Assembly (NCBI GenBank): GCA_965208065.1
Contig: OZ242313.1
Span: 3,224,001-3,288,000, forward strand
Direction of reading: 5' to 3'
DNA: 64,000 nucleotides
DNA from: Bin103 sp002238925
Lineage (GTDB): Bacteria; Spirochaetota; Spirochaetia; SZUA-6; Bin103
Position 1 is the first letter of the stretch. Each line of letters opens with the position of its first letter. Shown in pieces: positions 1 through 7,453 of this stretch. The notes beneath the pieces were generated by a model. The model saw only the letters and a list, made by a program, of their open reading frames with translations. It was not told where the DNA came from and did not search any database. Both the position numbers and the translations under genes were made by a program.

Positions 1-1005
1 CAGCGCGGCATCGATGTCGCCGCGCTCGATGCCGTAGTGGGTGACCATGCGCAACTCCGAATCGCCCGGGTTGATCAGCACGCCGCGCTCGCGCAGTCCG
101 GCGGCAATGCGGTGGCCGGTTCCCGCCGGCACGCCGAAGTAGACGATGTTGGTCTGGATCATGTCCGGATCCACGCTCACGCCCTTGATCTGCGCCAGTC
201 CCTCGGCCAGTACCCGCGCGTGGTGATGGTCGTCCGCCAGGCGCCCAATCATGGTGTCCATTGCCACCAGACCCGCCGCCGCCAGCACACCGACCTGGCG
301 CATCGCGGCGCCGAGGATCTTGCGCCAGCGGGTCGCTTCGTCGATGAATGCACGGCTGCCGCACACCACGCTGCCCACCGGGCACGCCAGCCCCTTCGAC
401 AGGCACACGGTCACCGAGTCGGCCGCCGCGGCCAGTTCCGCGGCCGGCGTATTCAGCGCCACCGCGGCGTTGAACAGCCGCGCGCCGTCCAGGTGGACGC
501 CAAGGCCGGCCGCACGCGCCGCGCCGGTCATGGCGGCGATCTGCGCGCAGTCGAGTGCCCGCCCGGAGCTGGCGTTGTGGGTGTTCTCGATGCATAGCAG
601 GCGGGTGCGCGGGCAGTGGTAGTCGTCCGGCTTCACCGCCGCGGTGATCGCCTCCGGCGCCAGTTCGCCGTAGCGGTTGGTCGGCAACGGGAACAGCACC
701 ACGCCGCCAAGCACCGACGTGCCCCCGGCCTCGTGCTCGAAGATGTGGCACTGGTTGCCGAGCAGGATCTCGTCGCCGCGCCGTGTCTGCGCCAGCACCG
801 AAACCAGGTTGCCCTGGGTGCCGGAGGCCACGAACAGGCCCGCTTCCTTGCCGAGCAGCGCCGCCATCCGCTCCTGCAGGCGGTTTACGGTGGGGTCGTC
901 GCCGTACACGTCGTCGCCGAGTTCGGCATCGTACATGGCGCGCCGCATCTCGCGGCTCGGGTGGGTTACGGTATCGCTGCGCAGGTCAATCATTGCGCCC
1001 CGCAT
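1..1005 (-). CDS. ltaE: L-threonine aldolase, low-specificity type (3' end outside window)
   Basis: PLP-dependent fold-type I enzyme that cleaves L-threonine or allo-threonine to glycine and acetaldehyde. The translation opens with MIDLRSDTVTHPSREMRRAM, the standard start of the family, followed by GDDVYGDDPTVNRLQ, the FVASGTQGNLVS region, ENTHNASSGR, HLDGARLFNA (the Asp that contacts the PLP ring) and VCLSKGLACPVGS, which holds the PLP-binding Lys. About 335 residues are visible and the frame is still open at base 1, so only the last few residues are missing. Two in-frame ATGs are possible (1005 and 993). The second gives the usual N-terminus; the longer form is listed. The gene runs in the same direction as the downstream-numbered ABC-2 exporter genes but is probably independent of them. 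Family assignment is secure; exact substrate preference is not. Confidence 0.93.
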   Translation of the reverse strand, partial: MRGAMIDLRSDTVTHPSREMRRAMYDAELGDDVYGDDPTVNRLQERMAALLGKEAGLFVASGTQGNLVSVLAQTRRGDEILLGNQCHIFEHEAGGTSVLGGVVLFPLPTNRYGELAPEAITAAVKPDDYHCPRTRLLCIENTHNASSGRALDCAQIAAMTGAARAAGLGVHLDGARLFNAAVALNTPAAELAAAADSVTVCLSKGLACPVGSVVCGSRAFIDEATRWRKILGAAMRQVGVLAAAGLVAMDTMIGRLADDHHHARVLAEGLAQIKGVSVDPDMIQTNIVYFGVPAGTGHRIAAGLRERGVLINPGDSELRMVTHYGIERGDIDAAL

Positions 1006-1064
1006 TGTGGCGCGCAGGGGCTCCCTGCGGCAAGCGCGGCACGCGCCGGCGTGCCGCGCCGGCG

Positions 1065-1853
1065 TTACGCGGAGGCCCCGGAGTAGCGCTTCAGGCCAAG
1101 GCGCCACAGCAGCCGCGAACCGACCAGGGTGAACAATGCCACGCCCAGCGCCAGCAGCACGCGGCCGCCGGTGAGCCGCCCCACCGCGGCCTCGGCAGGC
1201 ACGGTAACGGCTATCGCCACCGGTACGATGAAGGTGAGAATGAAGCGCAGCCACTGCGGGTAGATGCCGATCGGCCAGCGCGCGGCCTGGTACACGTCGC
1301 CGAAGATGGCGAAGATGTTCTCGATGCGCAGGAACCAGAACGACACCGACGCCATCACCAGGAAGAAGCTGTAGATGATGGCGGCGCCGGCCAGCAGCAT
1401 CAGCAGGAATCCGGCCGCATCGCCAAACCCGACCGCATCGCCGCGGCGCACCAGCGCCACCGCCAGCACCACCACACCAAGCGCCACGTCGACCAGTTTC
1501 CACACCCGGATGTCCGCGATGCTGGTCAGGAACTGCGCATCGGCCGGCTTGGTCAGCGTGTAGTCGAGCGTGCCCAGCCGGACATCCTCCATCAGCGCCG
1601 CCATGCCCGGCTCGATTACCCCGCCCATGGCCGCGCTCATCAGCAGGTACACGCCCAGCACCGCCAACACCTCGTCCTGCCCCCACCCGCCCAGGCTCTC
1701 GGTGTGGCCGAACACCACCAGCAGGCCGCCGATCGCCGCCCCCACCGCCACCGCCGACTGCAGCACCTGCAGGTACAGGTTGGCCCGGTACGCAAACTCA
1801 TTGAGCAGGCCGATCTTGAAAAACGTCCAGGCGACGCGCAACGCGTGCAGCAT
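1065..1853 (-). CDS. ABC-2 type exporter permease, second subunit
   Basis: Integral membrane protein of about 262 residues with six hydrophobic segments, typical of the ABC-2 permeases that pair with a DrrA/NodI-like ATPase. A loop reading LGTLDYTLTKPADAQF matches the cytoplasmic coupling segment of this family (compare ELSAMLLKPIHPIH in the partner permease). I chose the ATG at 1853 because GAGGGG lies six bases upstream; an in-frame start at 1874 would overlap the previous gene by 11 bases. It is the last gene of the ATPase-permease-permease operon transcribed from about 3664 to 1065. The substrate cannot be read from sequence. The homologous trio at 61.4-64 kb has the same parts in a different order. 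Confidence 0.85.
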   Translation of the reverse strand: MLHALRVAWTFFKIGLLNEFAYRANLYLQVLQSAVAVGAAIGGLLVVFGHTESLGGWGQDEVLAVLGVYLLMSAAMGGVIEPGMAALMEDVRLGTLDYTLTKPADAQFLTSIADIRVWKLVDVALGVVVLAVALVRRGDAVGFGDAAGFLLMLLAGAAIIYSFFLVMASVSFWFLRIENIFAIFGDVYQAARWPIGIYPQWLRFILTFIVPVAIAVTVPAEAAVGRLTGGRVLLALGVALFTLVGSRLLWRLGLKRYSGASA

Positions 1854-1863
1854 CAGGATCCCC

Positions 1864-2655
1864 TCAATTGCCAACCGCCGTGAACTTGCGCACGCCCAGC
1901 CGCCACACCACCTGCACCAGCGCTACCCCCACCACCAGCCACAGCGCCTGCATCTGAAAGCCGGTCACGATGGTCGCGTGGTCAAGACGATTCAGGTACA
2001 GCTCCACCGGAAACCACACCGTCCAGCGGAACGGCAGGTACCAGCTCAACCGTTCCAGCCATGCCGGCATCAGGTCCAGGGGCGCCAGCCGTCCGGAAAA
2101 GAACAGCACCAGCATGAAGTAGATCTGGTTGAGCGCCGCGGTGCGTGTGGTCCAGAACCCGGACAGCGCGAACGCCCAATCCACGAACATGCGAATGCAG
2201 TAGGCGCCAGCCAGTGACACCGTGCCGAGCGCAATCGCCGCCGGCTGAAACTGGAAGGCCGGATCGAACAGCACGCTGAGCAGAATCGCCACCGGCACCA
2301 GGATGACCAGCGTCAGAACCTTGTAGCCGATGTTGTCGGCAATGTCGCTGTGGATGGGGTGGATTGGCTTGAGCAGCATCGCGGACAGCTCGCCGTTGCG
2401 GATGCGCCATTCGAATTCGAAAATGATCCAGGTAAAGGTGAGCTGATTGACGATCATCAGGACGATGAAGTAGGCGGCGAAGTCGGCCGCACCGTACCCG
2501 CCCACCTCGCCGCGGGCAACGGCAACCGTGGTCCATACCACCAGGAACACGGTCGGTTCGATGATCCGGTTGATCATCCAGATCGCCATCGCCACCCGGT
2601 ATTGAAACTGCAGCGCCAGGGACGTCTTCAGGTATACCCAGTAGATGGCCAGCAC
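1864..2655 (-). CDS. ABC-2 type exporter permease, first subunit
   Basis: Polytopic membrane protein of about 263 residues, the middle gene of an exporter operon. Hydrophobic stretches include AAYFIVLMIVNQLTFTWIIF, VLTLVILVPVAILLSVLF and LWLVVGVALVQVVWRL. The central loop WRIRNGELSAMLLKPIHP resembles the coupling helix region of ABC-2 permeases that interacts with the ATPase. The frame is open back to an ATG at 2721 inside the ATPase gene, but a GTG at 2655, ten bases after the ATPase stop, fits operon spacing and removes an unlikely Arg/Pro-rich leader. No strong ribosome site decides this, so the start is uncertain. The pair of permeases would form the channel heterodimer. Substrate unknown. 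Confidence 0.82.
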   Translation of the reverse strand: MLAIYWVYLKTSLALQFQYRVAMAIWMINRIIEPTVFLVVWTTVAVARGEVGGYGAADFAAYFIVLMIVNQLTFTWIIFEFEWRIRNGELSAMLLKPIHPIHSDIADNIGYKVLTLVILVPVAILLSVLFDPAFQFQPAAIALGTVSLAGAYCIRMFVDWAFALSGFWTTRTAALNQIYFMLVLFFSGRLAPLDLMPAWLERLSWYLPFRWTVWFPVELYLNRLDHATIVTGFQMQALWLVVGVALVQVVWRLGVRKFTAVGN

Positions 2656-2665
2656 GCGCGGTCTG

Positions 2666-3664
2666 TTAAACTTGTGCGTGCCGCTCGGACCGGTCCAGGC
2701 CGCCGGCGAACACCTGGGCAATCACGTCCTCGATCGGCGGATCCTCCACCGTCAGGTCGATCACCGGCAGGTCGGCAAGCAGGCGTCCGGTGACCCGCGC
2801 CGTGTCCTGCTTCGGCACCCGCAGCGTGTGGCGCAGCCCCTCGCTGGCGACCACCTCGCCGTAACGCGACAGGTCAGCGCCCTCCCGCCCTACCTCCACC
2901 ACCACCGTCTTGAGCGGCGAGAAGCGCGCCACCAGCTCGGCAAGCGCCCCGTCGAACAGGATACGCCCCTCATCGATCACGATGATGCGATTGCACAGCG
3001 CCTCGACGTCGGCCATGTAGTGGCTGGTAAGCAGCACGGTGGTGTGGTGCAGTCGGTTGTGCTCGGCGAGAAACGCCCTGATGCGGCGCTGCATGGTCAC
3101 GTCCAGGCCGATGGTCGGCTCGTCCAGGAACAGCACCTCGGGGCGATGCACCAGCGCGACCGCGATCTCGCACTTCATGCGTTCGCCGAGCGACAGGTTG
3201 CGCGCCGGCCGCTCCAGCAACTCGCCCAGCTCCAGCAGCTCGGTGAGTTCGTCCAGGGTACGCCGGTAATCGGCGGCGGGCACGCGGTACACCACCCGGT
3301 TGCGCTCCAGGGAGTCGATCACCGGGATGTCCCAGATGAGCTGGTTGCGCTGCCCCATCACCAGCGTGATGCGGCTCAGGAAGGCGCGCTCGCGCCGGGA
3401 CGGCACGTGACCGAGCACCGCGGCGTGCCCGGCGGTCGGGAACAGCAGCCCGGAGAGCATCTTCAGGGTGGTGGTCTTGCCGGCGCCGTTGGCACCCACG
3501 AAGCCGACGAATTCCCCCGGCTGGAGGCCGAACGATACCTCGGCCACCGCCGGCACGGAGCGGGTGCGGCGGGCAAACAGGCTGCGCGCCGCGGCGGCCA
3601 GACCTGCCTCCCGCTCCGGAACGACGTACGTCTTGGTCAGTTCCCGTACATCTACGGCGAGCAT
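2666..3664 (-). CDS. ABC-2 exporter ATP-binding protein
   Basis: Cytoplasmic nucleotide-binding subunit of 332 residues. Walker A is GANGAGKTTTLKMLSG, the ABC signature is LSLGERMKCEIA, Walker B is VLFLDEPTIGLD, and the switch His is in LLTSHYMADVEAL. An N-terminal insert before the P-loop (RSLFARRTRSVPAVAEVSF) and a C-terminal domain after about residue 230 are typical of the DrrA/NodI-like exporters that work with two ABC-2 permeases. It is the first gene of the operon and is followed closely by the two permease genes. Similar in architecture to the ATPase at 61439-62464, with which it shares DEPTIGLDV and the Q-loop region. The function is export or lipid/polysaccharide flipping; the substrate is unknown. 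Confidence 0.93.
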   Translation of the reverse strand: MLAVDVRELTKTYVVPEREAGLAAAARSLFARRTRSVPAVAEVSFGLQPGEFVGFVGANGAGKTTTLKMLSGLLFPTAGHAAVLGHVPSRRERAFLSRITLVMGQRNQLIWDIPVIDSLERNRVVYRVPAADYRRTLDELTELLELGELLERPARNLSLGERMKCEIAVALVHRPEVLFLDEPTIGLDVTMQRRIRAFLAEHNRLHHTTVLLTSHYMADVEALCNRIIVIDEGRILFDGALAELVARFSPLKTVVVEVGREGADLSRYGEVVASEGLRHTLRVPKQDTARVTGRLLADLPVIDLTVEDPPIEDVIAQVFAGGLDRSERHAQV

Positions 3665-3683
3665 CGGCGGGGCCGCGGCACGG

Positions 3684-4970
3684 CTATAGGGCGGCGCGCA
3701 GCAGCGCGCGGATGTCCCGTACCAGAGCGCTGTAGCGGGTGGTCCCGGGCGTCAGCCGATTGGTCTCCAGGCGGCGGCCGTTGACGAACACGGTGGGCGT
3801 GGCCTGGACGCCGGCCTGCACCGCCTCGTCGATGTCGCGCCGGATGTGCCGGGCGGTGTCTTCGCTCTGCAGGTCGGTCAGGAATGCCTCGACATCGTCG
3901 ATGCCGGCCTCCTCGGCGTTGGCCAGCACGCGTGCCGGAGCGTGGTTCTGGAAGTGTTCGTACAGCAGCAGGTGGAAGTCGAGGAAACGATCCTGCTGAT
4001 GGGCCGCGAAGGCGGCCGCGGCTGCCACGCAGGAAGAGCTGATCTGTTCGCGGCCCATGTAGGGATTGCAGGTGGCATCCAGCGGAAAGAACTTGAACAC
4101 CACGCGCACGTCGCCGGGGAAGTCCTCGGCCAGTTGCAACGCCTCGGGATCGAAATTGCGGCAGTGGATGCAGTTGTAGTCGCCGTACACGACCACCTGG
4201 ATCGGTGCGTCGGCGGGACCGACGCCCGGCGAGTCCGCGAGCGAAAACTGCTGCGTGGTGCGGCTCAGATAGAGCGAGGTGGCGCCGAGGGTGCCGGGCG
4301 CGGAACTGGCCGCCCGGCCTGCGAGGCCGATGGCGCTGGTTTCCAGGCCCAGCGTGGCGCCGGCCGCCACGACCCCCCCGGCAGCCAGGGCCAGAGCCGC
4401 CGAACCGAACGCGGTTCCCGGACCGCGCGCCTGACGTCCTCCGCCCGCGGCCGCGCCGGCCCTGGCGCGGCGCCACAACAGCACCGCGAACAGCGCGAAG
4501 GTCACCAGCTGCAGCGCCGCACAGTACAGGCACAGCGCCTTGATGACCGCCGCCGCGATTACCAGCAGCGCCAGCGCCACTACCGCGGACAGCCCGCTCA
4601 GGGCGGTAGCGACATCCAGGTTCACCGTCGCCAGGCGGCGGAACGGGCGCAGCAGGGGCAGCGCCAGCAGCACACCCATGGCACCGTACCCGGCCAGCGC
4701 CACCGACGAGATGGGGACCCCGGCCACGGCCGCAAAACGCGACTCGCTGACCCGGTCGCAATCCACGTAGGAGGAGATGCTGCAGCCGCTTTCCTGGCCG
4801 GCCACGACATGCTGGAAAAAGTTGTTGGTCAGCACAACGGTCAACACGAGACCGGCGACGACCAGCAACAGGGCGATCCACTCCAGCGGATCCCTGGCTC
4901 TCGCCGGCGGCGATTTCGACGGACTGCGTGATGATGGACTGCGTGATGAACGGTGGGGTCGCTGCGCCAT
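3684..4970 (-). CDS. VKOR-DsbA fusion: membrane thiol oxidase
   Basis: Single-chain disulfide-forming protein of 428 residues. The N-terminal half (about 30-170) is a vitamin K epoxide reductase-like membrane domain with the loop cysteines C63 and C71 and the quinone-proximal pair C147-L-Y-C150. The C-terminal half (about 240-428) is a DsbA-type thioredoxin domain with active site GDYNCIHCRNFD (C267, C270) and a cis-Pro loop QATPTVFVNG. In known VKOR homologues electrons pass from the thioredoxin domain through the loop cysteines to the CxxC and then to quinone, so this one polypeptide should do the work of DsbA plus DsbB in the periplasm. The fusion with DsbA, rather than a Trx-like domain, is less common. 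An Arg/Ser-rich N-terminus of about 27 residues precedes the first membrane helix. It sits 19 bases upstream of the exporter ATPase start. Confidence 0.93.
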   Translation of the reverse strand: MAQRPHRSSRSPSSRSPSKSPPARARDPLEWIALLLVVAGLVLTVVLTNNFFQHVVAGQESGCSISSYVDCDRVSESRFAAVAGVPISSVALAGYGAMGVLLALPLLRPFRRLATVNLDVATALSGLSAVVALALLVIAAAVIKALCLYCAALQLVTFALFAVLLWRRARAGAAAGGGRQARGPGTAFGSAALALAAGGVVAAGATLGLETSAIGLAGRAASSAPGTLGATSLYLSRTTQQFSLADSPGVGPADAPIQVVVYGDYNCIHCRNFDPEALQLAEDFPGDVRVVFKFFPLDATCNPYMGREQISSSCVAAAAAFAAHQQDRFLDFHLLLYEHFQNHAPARVLANAEEAGIDDVEAFLTDLQSEDTARHIRRDIDEAVQAGVQATPTVFVNGRRLETNRLTPGTTRYSALVRDIRALLRAAL

Positions 4971-5289
4971 TGGCTAACAAGGTCGCAGCCTGGCCGAGCC
5001 GCGTCAAGACGGCGTCAGCACGAGGGAGCACGAGGGCGCCGGGGCGCATGCAAACAATCCATCGATCTCGCTTGACGGACGCTCATGCTATGCTCACACT
5101 ACCAGCCACCGAAGCGGCGCCGGGTTGGTCGGCGGCGGATCGGAACGACGGATTTATGCGGGTTGAATATGCACAATATGTCTTTCCTCATGCGCCGGCG
5201 CAGCCATCCCGAGGCATGCAGGACCACTCGGGGGGTTACGACGGCGACGTTGGTTGGCCGACGCTCACGGGACGGGGCAGTTCCGACTG
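4971..5289. other. Intergenic region between VKOR-DsbA and a small ORF
   Basis: About 320 bases between the divergent VKOR-DsbA gene and the small gene starting at 5290. No convincing coding frame is seen. A TTGACG at 5072-5077 is followed by TATGCT at 5089-5094, but the 11-base gap is too short for a normal promoter. Promoters for both flanking genes are presumably here but were not identified. Confidence 0.4.
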
Positions 5290-5520
5290 ATGCCGCGCGC
5301 TGACCGAGGGGCACGAAACGTCAATACCAAGGTTCGCGACTTGGTCGCCGATCTCGAATCGGCGGTGGCCGATGCGGAGTTGATCGTCGACCAGCACCTG
5401 CTCGACCGGATCGCCAATCTCAACCAGGTGTTCGCGACTCTTCACCGGCAGGGCCCGCAACGGCTGCGCCAGGCGCGCTCCGCCACCTCCCGCCGGCGGG
5501 CCAAGCGCGACGCGAGCTGA
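5290..5520 (+). CDS. Small hypothetical helical protein
   Basis: Possible 76-residue protein starting at the ATG at 5290 (a TTG at 5254 would extend it by 12 residues). The core, from KVRDLVADLESAVADAEL through VFATLHRQGPQRL, is predicted helical and acidic, and the tail SATSRRRAKRDAS is basic. The amphipathic pattern and the absence of stop-free shadow from a better gene argue that it may be real, but no family was recognised. It lies 80 bases before the GltS-like gene on the same strand. Treat as tentative. Confidence 0.35.
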   Translation: MPRADRGARNVNTKVRDLVADLESAVADAELIVDQHLLDRIANLNQVFATLHRQGPQRLRQARSATSRRRAKRDAS

Positions 5521-5600
5521 CCGGCTCCGGGCGCCGCTAGTACACGCGCCGACGCGGTGTTGCAGCAGCCGCCGATCGACAGGCGGCCGGGAACGCGGCC

Positions 5601-7022
5601 GTGAACTTCGCGTGGGAGCTGTTCGTAGACCTCGGCATCATCGGGTTGGCGCTGGCGTTTGCCACGCTGTTGCGAGCCCGGATCGGCTTCTTCCAGTCCC
5701 TTCTCATCCCCAACGCGATCATCGCCGGCCTGCTGCTGCTGCCGTTCTACAACTGGGTCGCACCCCTACTCGGCATCGGCCGCGGCGGCCTGGAGAATCT
5801 GGTCTTCCACCTGCTCAACCTCACCTTCATCGCCATCGCGTTGCGTCCGAGTCCGCCGCGGCGCCGGTCGCGAGCCGTCCTCGGCACCGCCACGGTGATC
5901 ATCTCGCAGTTCGCGCTGCAGGGCCTGCTCGGCCTCGGGCTGACCTTCCTGTTCGTCGTCGTGCCGATCCTGCCGGCGCTGTTTCCGAGCTACGGATTCC
6001 TGGTCACGCTCGGCTACGTGCTCGGGCCGGGGCAGGCATTTTCGATTGGCCTGAGCTGGCAGCCGCTCGGGTTTGCGGATGCCGCCAGCCTGGGACTGAT
6101 TTTCGGCTCCATCGGATTCCTGGTGGCGTGCTTCGGCGGCCTGTGGCTGATCAATCTCGGTATGCGGCGCGGCTACCTCAAGCTCGGCGCCGACGAGATC
6201 CGCGCGCGGCGCTCCGATTCGGGCCTGCTCGCACGCGGTGACCGGCGGCCGGCCGGTCTGCGCCAGACCACGCGCAGCGAAGCCATCGACACGCTGTCGC
6301 TGATGCTGGCGGCGGTGTTCGGCGTCTACCTGGTCACCTACCTGCTGCTGAGAGGCCTGACCGGCCTGCTGATGCCGATCGGCGGCGCCGTCGCACAGAT
6401 CGCCGAGGGCCTGTGGGGCATCGCGTTCGTGTTCGGGCTGCTGGTGGCGCTGCTGGTGAAGGCGGTCCTGCGCCGTGCGAAGTGGGACCACCTGCTGGAG
6501 GAACGCGGCCTGACGCGAATCAGCGGCGGCGCGGTCGACTTCATGGTGGCGGCCGCACTCGGCGCCATCTCGCTCAGCGTGGTGCGTACCAACTGGCTGC
6601 CAATCGTGGTGTTCGCGCTGCTGATGGCGGCGCTGGCGGCGCTGACTATCATGTGGCTCGGCTCGCGCCTGTTCGCCGGCGACTTCGCGTTCGAGCGCGT
6701 GGTGCTGTTCTGGGGAACCTTGACCGGAACCCTCAGCACCGGCCTGGCCCTGCTGCGGGCGGTGGACCCGGAATTCAAGACGCCGGCCGCCTCCGACTAC
6801 CTGTATGCCTCCGCGCTCACCTTCTTCCTGGTCCTGCCGCTGATCCTGGTGTCGGGGTTCCCGGCCCTGGCCCACGCCAACGGCAACCGCTCGCTCTACC
6901 TGGTCACCGTAGTCGTGCTGCTGCTGTACGTGGTGCTGGTGGCGGCGGCACACGCGCTGCTGTGCCGGCGCGCCGGGCGGCGCGCGTTCGCCGATATCAT
7001 GCGCCCCTGGGCTTCCTCGTAG
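5601..7022 (+). CDS. gltS: GltS-like sodium:glutamate symporter family protein
   Basis: Polytopic inner-membrane protein of 473 residues with roughly ten to twelve hydrophobic helices. Two re-entrant family signatures of the ESS (GltS) family are visible: YVLGPGQAFSIG in the first half and FWGTLTGTLSTGLALLRAVD with PEFKTPAASDY in the second. GltS proteins import glutamate with sodium. This protein is longer than the usual 400 residues, partly because of a hydrophilic central loop around residues 190-225 rich in Arg (EIRARRSDSGLLARGDRRP). It starts with GTG, giving the N-terminus MNFAWELFVDLGIIGLALAF. Stands alone between genes of unrelated function. The family call is firm, while transport of glutamate itself is inferred. 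Confidence 0.88.
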   Translation: MNFAWELFVDLGIIGLALAFATLLRARIGFFQSLLIPNAIIAGLLLLPFYNWVAPLLGIGRGGLENLVFHLLNLTFIAIALRPSPPRRRSRAVLGTATVIISQFALQGLLGLGLTFLFVVVPILPALFPSYGFLVTLGYVLGPGQAFSIGLSWQPLGFADAASLGLIFGSIGFLVACFGGLWLINLGMRRGYLKLGADEIRARRSDSGLLARGDRRPAGLRQTTRSEAIDTLSLMLAAVFGVYLVTYLLLRGLTGLLMPIGGAVAQIAEGLWGIAFVFGLLVALLVKAVLRRAKWDHLLEERGLTRISGGAVDFMVAAALGAISLSVVRTNWLPIVVFALLMAALAALTIMWLGSRLFAGDFAFERVVLFWGTLTGTLSTGLALLRAVDPEFKTPAASDYLYASALTFFLVLPLILVSGFPALAHANGNRSLYLVTVVVLLLYVVLVAAAHALLCRRAGRRAFADIMRPWASS

Positions 7023-7060
7023 CGGCGGTCGCCGACGCGAGTACGGCACCGCCGGGCGGC

Positions 7061-7429
7061 TCAACCGCCGGCGCGCTTCGCCGGCCAGCCGCGTGCGGCA
7101 AGTTCGGCGACCAGCAGGTCGCGATGGTCGCCCTGGATCTCGATGGTCCCGTCGCGCACCGTCCCCCCGGAGCCACAGCGGCGCTTCAGGTCGCTGGCCA
7201 GCTCGGCCATCTCCGCCGCGCTGAGCGGCAGGCCGGTAATCACCGTTACTCCGCTGCCCTTGCGGCCCCTGGTCTGCCGGCCGACGCGCACCGGCCCCGC
7301 AGGGGACGGCCGGCGCGCGCGCCGTTCGCCGGCGCACGCGCACTGGGCGACCGGGCGCCCGCAGGCGGGGCACAGCCGCCCCGCATCGCTGGAGTAAACG
7401 AATCCGCCGCCGCGGCGGGCGCGGCTCAT
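7061..7429 (-). CDS. yciH: SUI1/eIF1-family translation factor (YciH-like)
   Basis: Small protein of 122 residues with a C-terminal SUI1 domain (GSGVTVITGLPL, LKRRCGSGGTVRDGTIEIQG, LAARGWPAKRAGG), the bacterial counterpart of eukaryotic eIF1. The E. coli homologue YciH can influence start-codon and initiator selection on the 30S subunit. The N-terminal 45 residues contain a Cys cluster, CPACGRPVAQCAC, that may bind zinc and is common in this subgroup. It lies 24 bases downstream of the PhyH-HEAT gene on the same strand and may be cotranscribed. Its exact cellular role in bacteria is not well established. Confidence 0.92.
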   Translation of the reverse strand: MSRARRGGGFVYSSDAGRLCPACGRPVAQCACAGERRARRPSPAGPVRVGRQTRGRKGSGVTVITGLPLSAAEMAELASDLKRRCGSGGTVRDGTIEIQGDHRDLLVAELAARGWPAKRAGG

Positions 7430-7453
7430 GGCTGCTCGCCCAACGCTCCCCTG

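Noticed and set aside
5072..5094. TTGACG and TATGCT as a promoter before 5290
   Set aside because: The 11-base spacing is far too short for a sigma-70 promoter.
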